Part shown: positions 37,611 through 47,600 of the stretch, piece after piece
Layout: each line of letters opens with the position of its first letter
Position numbering within the stretch: the first letter of the stretch is position 1
Source: Phoronis australis
Taxonomy: Eukaryota > Phoronida > Phoronidae
Assembly (NCBI GenBank): GCA_002633005.1
Contig: NMRA01000038.1
Span: 891,329 to 955,328, forward strand
DNA: 64,000 nt
Direction of reading: 5' to 3'
Notes under the pieces: generated by a model
Databases searched by the model: none
What the model was told of the DNA's origin: nothing
The model's input: only the letters and a program-made list of their open reading frames with translations
Program-made: the position numbers and the translations under genes

Positions 37611-40285
37611 ATGTCTATTCTCCATTTAGACTCTATAAACGAACAAGGCAATTTTACAATCTTAAGCAATGTCAGAGGAACAGCAACCGAAAAACTACAG
37701 CAGCTTCATGAAATTCAGGACGAACGTCTCCGACAGTCATGTGATTCTTCACATTGTATACAGTCCGTGTGTGATCAGATTCCTTCTGTTCTTCCAAGTG
37801 AATTTCAAGAAAATGGGTTATCACAGACAAAACTATGAACATTTCACTGTCAAATAAGCTCAATTTGATCTGAACATAGAACAGGCGCTGACTAACAGGA
37901 CCATCGAGTCTGGCCGTGAGCTCAGCTGGCTTTTTTCTGATTTTTTTGCAATTTATAAGAAAGTCGATTTGGCAAGTTTGAAAGCCAAAAACAGAAAAAA
38001 AAACAACACGACCAAATCAAATCAAAGACCTACCAACGTTACAAATGTCATTCCCAGAGGAGTGTAATCGTATCGTCTGCTCTTCGATGTGTGGCAGATT
38101 CAAGTTTTTTGGGAGAGTGCAAGGAACCCCGAATATGTAATTTCTTCAGAAAATACAGTTTCAAAAACAAACTGTTAACTAAAAAAGTATCTCAGTTTCA
38201 TTTAGTATATTGTAAACAAGTATACAACATGACTTTCTAAAACCGCTCTAAGGTGGTGGCGTGTTACAACTATTATTAAAATCTCTTGGTCTATTTACAC
38301 CGACCTTTTGTCTGTTTACACTGTCACGACGTTTCGGTCGGTCTATTCTCCGGCCATCATCAGGTGTTCCTGCGTTCTTAGAAGAGCGAGCACGGATATG
38401 TGGTACACTCATCATGGTGTGATTTTTTTGTCCGAGGCAGGGTTTGAACCCACGACTTCAGAAACTACAGATAATTTGACTCCAGCACCTGATCGACCGA
38501 AACGTCGTAATAGACAAGAGGTCGGATGTAAATAGACCATGAGATTTTAATAATAGTTGAGTATACAACAGAAAACAATAAAAATATGAAATTATCATGT
38601 ACATTCACGTTAACAGACTATCTCCCTAAGTTTAGTAGAATAAGGCCATTGGTAGGTACTCGTGGAACTATTTCCGTGGCAAAAAATAGCATGCTCACAA
38701 TCCGCTATGTCAGGTCATGTTCTTACGCCACTTTCCGTTTTAACCACCAGACTTGAGCTAGATCAAATTCTCATGCAGGTAAGTCTCATGGGAGAGTCGC
38801 AGATGCATCTATTGCCACAGGTCGTGGGGTTGTGGGTCAAGGGGGTTGTGGGTGTCGAAGGGGTTTTAGAACAATCCGTTAAATCCCAGACATTGAGTGA
38901 GCCATTGAACATGCCAGAACTCATGAAGTACTGCCTGATACCCATGCCCCCTAGTCTTGGAACACCAGGCATTTTTTCCAAGACCAACAAAGCCTCCATT
39001 TTGCATTATCTTCGGAACGACATTGCGCCAGAAGACATTCATTATACTGAGGATGATCTGTTCATCCAAGATGGTTTTGCATTCCTCCGTGCGTTAGCAA
39101 ATCTCCCTCCAACATGTGGTAATGTCTGTTTACAAGTACTTGATCAAATGGTGTCGAAGAAGCACTTCTTGTTCTCAACTGTCAGCTATACCACCCTGAA
39201 TCTCTCAAAGCTAGGAGCGGTTGTGACGTGGCAGTTCAGAGAAAATAATTTTGGTTGGATCAGCTACACAAAAGCCGTATGACTTCAAAACTTTTCTTGC
39301 AAACGATGACAAAAAAGCAACTCTGTCAACTGTTACTGCAAATCTGGAGTGGTGAGAAGGCAGTTTCCAGGTAGAAGAAAACTGAGATGGCCATCCTGAT
39401 TGTAGACGAGCATCTTGTGGCGATGAAGTCTGTAATCTTTTTTCTGAACAGAACTTACTTAACTAATTTGCGATGTCATAATGTAATTATAAAAGTGATT
39501 TTATGTTTCCGGTTCATACTCAGGAGACCTCACATATCTACAGTAACCTCCAGTACGCTGCCTCACTTGGTACAGAAACGACGTCGTCAGAATCCCTGAC
39601 ACTGATGTCTGTCATTCTGCTGCAGGCACGCTATAAAGTTGCCTTTATATCTAGATACAGGGTCTGGAAAACATCCGCGACTACTGAATCTCTCCATCCT
39701 AGCAAAATCCTTGGGAAAAGACTACTGTGAAGCTCAACTTGGATTTTACGTATACACTAGAGAAGATTGCACCAGTGCGTTTAAACGTAAAGGAAAGGTT
39801 GGCCCCTTTAAAAAACTAGAAAAGAATCCAAAATTTCACCTTGCATTCAGGCAACGTGGCGTTGATTGGGATGTAAAATGTATGAGTTCAACTGCCTCAT
39901 GTGCGGTCAGAGTCGTGAGTCATCGAAAGATGCTACTCATGCCAAGATGTTACGTAAAAGAGTTGGTGAAGATGAAATCCTCACAAGTCTAAGATTGACC
40001 TTGCTCGACTTCCCTCGTGCCAGTCTGCACTGAAACCTCACATCCAACAAGTAAATCACCGTATCACCTTGTACAAGAGTGCTTGCGAACCTATAAATGA
40101 GCAGCCAAAACCTTGTGACGAAGGACAAGGGTGGATGAGGACTGACGAAAGAGTGGTAGAACCTGTGTGGTCATGTTGTGCCATCTTACCAAACTCACTG
40201 ATTGATTTCTTGCTCACCAATGTTTGTGAAGTGGACACAGAAGAGGAAAGTGGAGGGTTGTATGGAAGTTTCCCGGAAAGCAATT
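37611..40285 (+). pseudogene. Decayed transposon gene of an uncharacterised animal family with nuclease-like acidic motifs
   Basis: Fragments in all three plus frames follow the order of a large family of uncharacterised proteins common in marine invertebrates. An N-terminal piece (37611-37855) contains VCDQIPSVLP and, after a frame change, GYHRQNYEHFT. The main piece at 38662-39282 contains IQDGFAFLRALANLPPTCGN. It is followed out of frame by PYDFKTFLANDDKK, by VVRIPDTDV near 39586-39609, and by SLGKDYCEAQLGFYVYTRED with SAFKRKGKVGPFKK (39639-39992). A C-terminal piece ends at 40285. The DG, DTD and E/D-SAF-KGK motifs recall PIN/XPG-like nucleases, which is my inference. Frameshifts, stops and a nested insertion show the copy is dead. 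Confidence 0.75.
38265..38550. mobile_element. Nested inverted-repeat element inside the transposon gene
   Basis: AACTATTATTAAAATCTCTT at the left is the inverse of the right end. The arms continue with GGTCTATTTACA and, further in, GACGTTTCGGTCG against CGACCGAAACGTC. It splits the host pseudogene between its N-terminal and main pieces. The 11-mer AGTATACAACA occurs at 38219-38229 and 38560-38570. It may be a target duplication of a slightly larger insertion. Confidence 0.75.
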
Positions 40286-40624
40286 AAAGTGACATGTAGT
40301 GTTAGAACATGTAATCAGTGACATCACCAACTAATGATTGTCCATATTTCTGCAATCATTTTCCGGCGTTTTTTTCCTTGAAATATTTAAAACATTTGTT
40401 GAAAATTGGCTCATTAAAGAGCTGATTATATAAACACTGAAAGTTGCACATTCAGTGTTTGTATTGGCTTATGTACACTTTCAGTGTAGTATTGATTGTA
40501 AGTAACCATATAGTACAAATTACATGACGTAATAGATTATGAAGAAAATTATTCCATTGTAATGCTTGACCCTAAAATATGGGTTTTGACACTTGATTTG
40601 TTCATTTACAAGAATAAGAAAGTG

Positions 40625-40800
40625 AGATATCATAAAGTAACGAAAAATCGGTAATGTCGGCATTAATTTGCATAAAAACGCACGTGGGACACTTTTTCGG
40701 CTTGTTAACATCTTTTTTTAGTTTTCACTCATATTTTAATGCAACTTAAAAGTTGAAGTCTGGGGGGTGCATGGGGGGGGGCCATTTTTCGACTCGACTA
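40625..40800 (-). repeat. Right terminal inverted repeat of the 3.85-kb transposon
   Basis: Its reverse complement begins TAGTCGAGTCGAAAAATGGC and follows the left arm for about 180 bp. Confidence 0.85.
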
Positions 40801-41587
40801 AGAGCACAAGCTCATGCAATAGAAGCTCATGAATATGGATAGAAGTTCATGGCCTCATCTATTTTAGCCCAATTCACATTTTTAAGAACTCCCTAGTTAC
40901 AAGCCCATGGTATTATACTAGCTTGGATTCGGTCTCAATACCTGTTTATCAACAAAAGTTTCTGTTGTATATACTTGTTTTATCAGCAACAGGTCCTGAA
41001 ATATATTTTTCTTTTCAATTTTTCCTGGATGAACATTGAGTGTTCAAAATAAGACCAGGAAATTTCGAACAGGAACTTTCAAACAATGTCTAGGATGGAA
41101 CCAGCTTGCAAGTTCATCCAAGATACCTAAGTTTCTACAAGATATTACCATTTGTGTATTTTTCTGTCATCCATTTACATTATGTTGTATGTTTTATTGT
41201 ATTTCAGTGTATTGTACTGTTTTACATTACTATAATGCACTCGTTGAGGGTGTCTATCATCAGTGCATAAACTCGTTTTTTATTTAAGTGACTTAGCCGG
41301 CAATAGTCTGATGTAACGTGCCCGTATCTTGAGAACCAGTTTGATGCCTGTTATTCAGTGGAGAAAATTGGTTCTCAAAATTTGGGCACATTATATCCAA
41401 CCATTACCGAGTTAGCCAACTAAACATGGTGAAATGGAGCTTCCATTAATAAACTTTTATGCGGTTGACAGTTTCATCCTACAAAATTTTGTTGAACACA
41501 GCTCTTTACAACAACAATTGTTTGAATCATGCAAGCAGTATGATTTTTCACATAAAGAAATTTTGTCCTATTTGGAGCAATTTTGCC
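40801..41587. other. Intergenic, upstream of BLTP2
   Basis: It contains the second copy of the short hairpin (41331-41376). A promoter for BLTP2 is expected here or further left but none is recognisable. Confidence 0.5.
41331..41376. repeat. Short hairpin repeat, copy 2
   Basis: GAGAACCAGTTT pairs with AAATTGGTTCTC across the same loop motif (TTATTCAGTGGAG) as at 18078-18125. Confidence 0.7.
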
Positions 41588-41622
41588 ATGCGAGTCGTAA
41601 ACGAAGTCAAGTCTCTTGGAAG
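41588..41622 (+). CDS. BLTP2: BLTP2 tentative first coding exon
   Basis: MRVVNEVKSLG followed by a split AG|A codon joins in phase to the next exon, giving LGRVIAWIACW, comparable to human LGRWLVVRLATRW. The donor is AAG|GTACGG. The frame stays open upstream to 41459 (another ATG), so the start is unsure. The strong hydrophobic leader of the human protein is not evident, and a different upstream first exon remains possible. Confidence 0.4.
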
Positions 41623-44600
41623 GTACGGTACATCATCAACTTTTTGGCATAATTTTGCCTGTGTTTTTATGTATTGTGCCTGTGTATGTATTGTCTGCTC
41701 GTTTCTACCAATTTCAGAGTAATTGCTTGGATTGCCTGCTGGTTACTGGAAAGATATTTGAAAATTGAAGCGAAGGTTGAAAAAGTTGGATACTTCAACT
41801 TCAGAAATGTGACCATTCAACTCCGTGATAACCTTGTTGTAGTAAGTAGCAACTTTATTGTTGTTGATGTTGTTCGTTGATACCGTTATCATGCGCACAC
41901 CCAGGGTAGGCACTTACATCTCCCTGGATGCTGCAGGCATACAGGGGTGATGGTACATCCCCACTAAAAGTTACGAATTTCGAAATACAGGAAATAAAAT
42001 CAAATGAAACATGCATATATGCACATGGAGTTATAATTAACACATACCATAAGTCAGGAAACGATTCAGTCACGATAATTTGAACACATCGATAAAAATC
42101 TATCGCGGTTTGCTCAAGTTTCTCTTACCGGGTGCCATTTTGAGGAAGTTCCGTGAAGTCACACATGTTGACAAATAAAAAGTCCAAGGGACACAAATCT
42201 TACTAATTTCACCGGATCCTTCCCATGCTATTTTGCATGTGTCACGCGCCAGCGTCACATGCTTCGCTTACAAGTCTTTGCCTAGCTCACGTGACTCAGT
42301 TGAAATACTTTGTAGTTATCGCGGGCGTGGTGAAAATTAACGGTGACCAAAAAAGTGGAGTTGGAATTCTTCGCCAAAGTCGCATTAATTCTCGTAACTA
42401 AGCTTCATCGAAGATTTGTGTAGGAGTAGAAAGGATCACTGAAGAAAGTGAGCGCTTTTTTATGCGCCCACATATTTATATGTGGTCGCATATTGCCGTC
42501 ATCTCTGTCTGGGCGTCCGGCGTCCGCGGCTGTATCTCCTAAACCCTTTGCAGAAACGTATTGAAATTTGGCAGGTGTGTTCCTATGGGGTCTACGACAG
42601 AGGGCGACTAGTTTCGGACCAATCCAAATACCGCTGTGCCCCCTAGTGGCAATTTTATTTTTTTACGTTTGCCTCTGTATCTTCAAAGGTCTTCAACTGA
42701 TTTTCATAAAATTTAGTACATAGGCATCTATTAATGAGTTGCTGGTATCCTCCTGTTTTCGGATTGCTCCGATGGATTTTGCGCCATCTAGTGGCCATTT
42801 TTACTATTTTCGAGCCGTTTTTTGGCATTCGCTCCTCTAACAACCATACCACTCTAAAGATGATTGTGAAAATTGGCATGTATGGTCTTACTATGAAGAA
42901 GACAGTTGACAATGATTTTCTGATGACTTCGACTACTGTGGCGCCACCTAGTGGCAGTTTTGTTTGTTTTTGTGCCCATGGCTGTATCTCCTAAACGCTC
43001 TATAGGATCTTTATTAAATTTAGCAAATGTAATTATATAAAGTCGACAACAGACGAAGACGAGTTTCGGACAGATCGATGTACCTATGTGCCACCTAGTA
43101 GCAATTTTAGTTTTTTACGTTGATCGCTGTATCTTCAAAGGTACTCAGATTTCCACAAAATTTGGCACATAGACATCTATTAGTGAGGTGACGCTAGCCA
43201 TTCATCTTCAGATTGATTCAAGGTTTTTTGCGCCACCTAGTGGCCATTTTTGTTGTTTTTGAGTCTGTTTTGTGGCATTCGTCCCTCTGTCAACCAAACC
43301 ACTCTAAGGATGATTGTGAAAGTTGGCATGTATGTACATTCTATGAAGGGGACGGTTGCGGATGATTTCTGATGACTGTGGTGCCTCCTAGTGGCGGTTT
43401 TGTTTTTTGCACCCATACCTGTATCTCCTAAGCCCTCTGCAGGATCTTTATTAAATTTAGCAGGTGAATTTATATGAAGTTAATAAGAGAAGATGACGAC
43501 TTTTAGACGGATCCGATGAACACTGTGCCCCCTAGTGGCAATTTATTTTGTTTACCTCTGTTTCTCTGAAGTTCCTCGGCAAATTTTAATTAAAGTTGGT
43601 AAATGGCTTTCTTTTAAAGAAACGATGACATTTTTTGGTTTTCATACAGATTCGACGTATTTTGTGCCATCTAGTGGCCATTTTACAAATAAACAACCCT
43701 AAAAGCACACCATTTGCGATGCATTCGTGGGTGCATTTCAACGCTCCGCGTCTCTCTTGTTAAGTAATAGTTTTAAGTGTGGAATATATTTTTGACAAGG
43801 TGAAAATTCCGGATTTGGCCTACTGCCTGTTTAAAATACATGGGACGAAATGCGTACAGAAAGCAATGGGAAGTATTGTCAGTAGCCCCTAACCGGCCAA
43901 CCGAGGGGCTACATGTTGCCTACACCCAGTGGTGCTCGGAAGGGCTCGAACGAGCCTCCCCCATTTGATGAAGTGGGTAAAATGGTCCAACTCAGAGAAA
44001 CGAAAAGTAGGAAATGAGGCAAAAGTCCACTAAAAAAGACGAGAACTATCAAAATTCGGCAAATGCACAATTCATAGTTCTGAACGTACCCCGTGAATCA
44101 TAGTAAAAGTCCACATTCTAAAAAATTCGATCCCCCATTTTTAGGCTGGGTACTGGAAAATAAGTTGGTCATTGGTCTTTAGAGGCATTGGAATAGAAGA
44201 TAATCATTTACATAGGCTGTGCACGCTCATGGTTTTGGTACAGAACTTGAAAATGGCAAAACATTAAAGTGGAACTTGCACGCTAATTCCTTATCTCTGT
44301 GATTGCTTTGCCAAATTAGTTAAAAACACAACATATAGTGACGATTTGATTATAAAACAGATTGAAAATTGTCAAATGTTTTTTAAGAATGAGTTTTGTG
44401 GCAAAAATGATGCGGTGCAAATCACTGAACCTTGTCCAATAAGTATCGTGATGTGGTGCTGGGGAATAACACAGCATGATGCGAACTATGCGAGTCCACA
44501 GGTACATCATTGGTGCAAAGGTCACCTGTTCGCTGAATTTTTTGTTTTCACATTTACAAGTTGTCAGTGAATACAACTGCACTTTGTTTAGCTTAGATTA

Positions 44601-47600
44601 TGCTGAAATAGCATTGTCATTTAGTTCCTGCATGCTCTACATTAGCATAGTTAGGAGCATGCAAATACATCTTTAAGTTTGTCCTATTTATCTTTTATGT
44701 GGAAGTGGAAAATAGAATTTCACTTGTCTTCCATCTTGGTGAGATTTTACGTAATGTACAACTAAGGGCGGGAGAAGGGGGGGGGGGTGTGGTCTTACTA
44801 TGATAGTGATTTATACATTTTTTGTTGCTTTTTACAACCTTCACTCTGTTGGAACTAGCGCAGATCTAGAGGAGTCCAGGGGATCCGGGCCCCTTCTCGG
44901 CCGCTTTTCTATTTCTGTAATATTGGAATGTCTTACTGTGTCTGCCCAGGGTCATAATTCTCTCTGGCCACAGTTCTAAATCTGTGCATCTTTGTCCAGT
45001 TTTTCTTCAATTTAGGTGTTAATAATGGTGTGCTATTTTGGAAAATGGAATTTTTATTTTTTACTGATACACACATAAATTTAAATATTCATTTAATTTA
45101 ACGTAACTTAATTTAATCTATCTTAATTTATTTAATTTAATTTATTGCTGGGAGAGGACCATGCTGTATATTAGCCTTTGGCTAAAGCATGTTTTGAAAA
45201 TCTATTGTGTTTTATCTTCTTCTATAAATAAAATTTATTACATTAGTATAAAAATATTTAGCTCAGAAAGCGAACCATTATGTCCAGGAAATTAACTGAA
45301 CTGTCTTCATGCTTAGATTTCAAATGAACTGTTCTTTATTTTATATTTCTAGCAGCTGGATTGTTTATCATTCTCAAGCTCATTTGTGAATAATGAAATC
45401 ACGTAAGTCTTCTGAAGTAGGCTTATTGGTTATCAGTTGTGTTGAGACATTTTTTCTACTTGACATAATTCCCAATATTTATGATTATTTTTTTAAAGTA
45501 CTGTTATTCATATAAATATATAAATCTTAAACTGGCGTGGAAATGTGTATCACAAACAATTCTAAGTCTGGTCAGCTCACCACCTGTAGCCACATCATGT
45601 GACCTAACAGATATAAGTCCAAAAAAATTTCTACCCCAACTAGGACTTGAACCCTGGACCCTCTGCTAACCGTGCAGAATCTTTTCAGACTTATATTCAT
45701 TTGGTCACGTGATGTGGTCACAGGTGGCGTACATGCTGACCAGACTTAGAAATGTTCACGATATTACTATCCAGTAGATGACTGCTGAATTATCCACGCA
45801 ACATTGAAATTCACTATTCTGCCAGACAGTAATCAGGCCTATGGTGGACAGGCATTCAACGCCACCTACAGATCCCATGTAGCGTGGACGGGAGGTTTCA
45901 ACCTAATGCTATAAACTGGGTCTTAACACCTTTCCCGCTTTCATAATGCCGGCAAATTTCTACTGCGGTGCGGTGGGATGTACCAATGTCTTACGAAAAA
46001 GGCAACCTTTTGATATATAAATAGATGAACTAGGACATCACGTTTCATACATTTCCCACTGCGAAGAAGAGTCCGCGCCAAAGCCAGTGGCCACGGCTGA
46101 TAAAGCGGGGGAATTTTGATCCTAGCTGGTGTCAAAAAGCTAAAGTAAACTGGTCGACTTAAACAAATCAAATAACAGAAGGGGGTGACGGGGCGATTTG
46201 TTCCTCTGCTATGTAGTAATTGAATTTCTGTCCACCCAAGTCAGAGTCATGATCAAGCAGAAGTCATTTTTGTGCTTGATACTCTTGAGAGCGCCAGTAA
46301 GAAAAGTCCTCTATTAGCTTGGTTCAATAGTGCTTGAACCTTCGACTTCAAAATATAGAATGCGCTTTTACTTTGTTTATTCTGGAACATTGCTACAATG
46401 TAAATTTGGAGATACTTTTGCATGTCTAAACTGCTGTTTTGTTGAATTTTCCTCTAGTAAACCATTTGCTGTCTGCGTTGGTGATGTCAGAGTTGAATTG
46501 AACAACACCACGTACCGTCAGACTAGTGTGGATAATGCAGAGAGCACATCTGATCCTGGCCAGAGCCGGTCAAAATTGTCGTCTGCTTGGCTTCGTATAC
46601 TACCATGGATTCAGGTATTTCACGTCACAGTTGACGGGAACAAGCAAGGCAGCACGTATTTTTGGATACTTTTTTACATTTATAAATGTTTCTCAAGTTT
46701 GAAACAATAACAAAATTCAAATCACATGAATTCACATTATGTTAATGTTTTTTTGTTTTCGAAATATTCTTAATACACAAGTTATAATTTAGTAATGAAA
46801 TTGTTTTAAGAATTAAATTTCAGTAGAATGCAGTGTCCTTGAGTTAACTTGAAATTCAAGTTGAAAGTGACTTATGGCTTCGTCAGCAGCCAATCTTGAA
46901 TTGTGAAGTTTCAAATACTGAACGCATGACATCCTATTCACAGCTGAAGATGTAATTGTAATATGTACATTGTTCAACAATCTCTGTGGTTTGAACTGAG
47001 ACAAAAATAATTGCTAAAACTGCTATTTCCAAGACTTACAACATTGCTACAATTACTGAAAATTTTACCAAACGTTTTGTGGTGACAACTGTATCATATA
47101 GAACTGTCTCGGACTTCTCTTGTAAAACGATTACTACATACGGTTCAAGATTGTGGCATGAACGTTAACACTCAGGCAGCCATATTGTGGCATGAACGTT
47201 AACACTCAGGCAGCCATATTGTGGCATGAACATTAACACTCAGGCAGCCATATTGTGGCATGAACGTTAACACTCAGGCAGCCATATTGTGGCATGAACA
47301 TTAACACTCAGGCAGCCATATTGTGGCATGAACGTTAACACTCAGGCAGCAATATTGTGGCATGAACATTAACACTCAGGCAGCCATATTGTGGCATGAA
47401 CGTTAACACTCAGGCAGCCATATTGTGGCATGAACGTTAACACTCAGGCGCCAATATTGAGGCAGGAACGTTAACACTCAGGCAGCCATTTTGTGACATG
47501 ACCGTTAACACTCAGGCAGCCATATTGTGGCATGAATGTTAACACTCAGGCGCCAATATTGTGGCAGGAACGTTAACACTCAGGCAGCCATTTTGTGGTA

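Larger units (their letters stand above)
36953..40800 (+). mobile_element. 3.85-kb DNA transposon with long terminal inverted repeats
   Basis: The left end (36953-37139) and the reverse complement of the right end (40625-40800) align over about 180 bp. Shared stretches include AGTCGAAAAATGGCC, TGCACCCCCC, ACTTCAACTT, TAACAAGCCGAAAAA and CATTACCGATTTT. AGA flanks both sides (36950-36952 and 40801-40803), a candidate 3-bp target duplication. The interior carries the degraded gene at 37611-40285 in plus orientation. A 3-bp duplication and a nuclease-like gene would fit the Academ superfamily, but I cannot confirm that assignment. Confidence 0.8.
41842..45352. other. BLTP2 intron 2
   Basis: This 3.5-kb intron holds repeat copy D (42460-43775) and R2 copy 2 (44275-44675). 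Nothing else is recognised. Confidence 0.7.

Noticed and set aside
38308-38535. Open frame containing AGFEPTT
   Set aside because: It lies wholly within the nested inverted-repeat element, and AGFEPTT is a familiar chance translation of B-box-like repeat sequence.
41434-41652. 72-codon frame starting MELPLINF as the BLTP2 first exon
   Set aside because: Its frame does not join the next exon in phase and it lacks a membrane segment; the alternative frame through 41588 does join.
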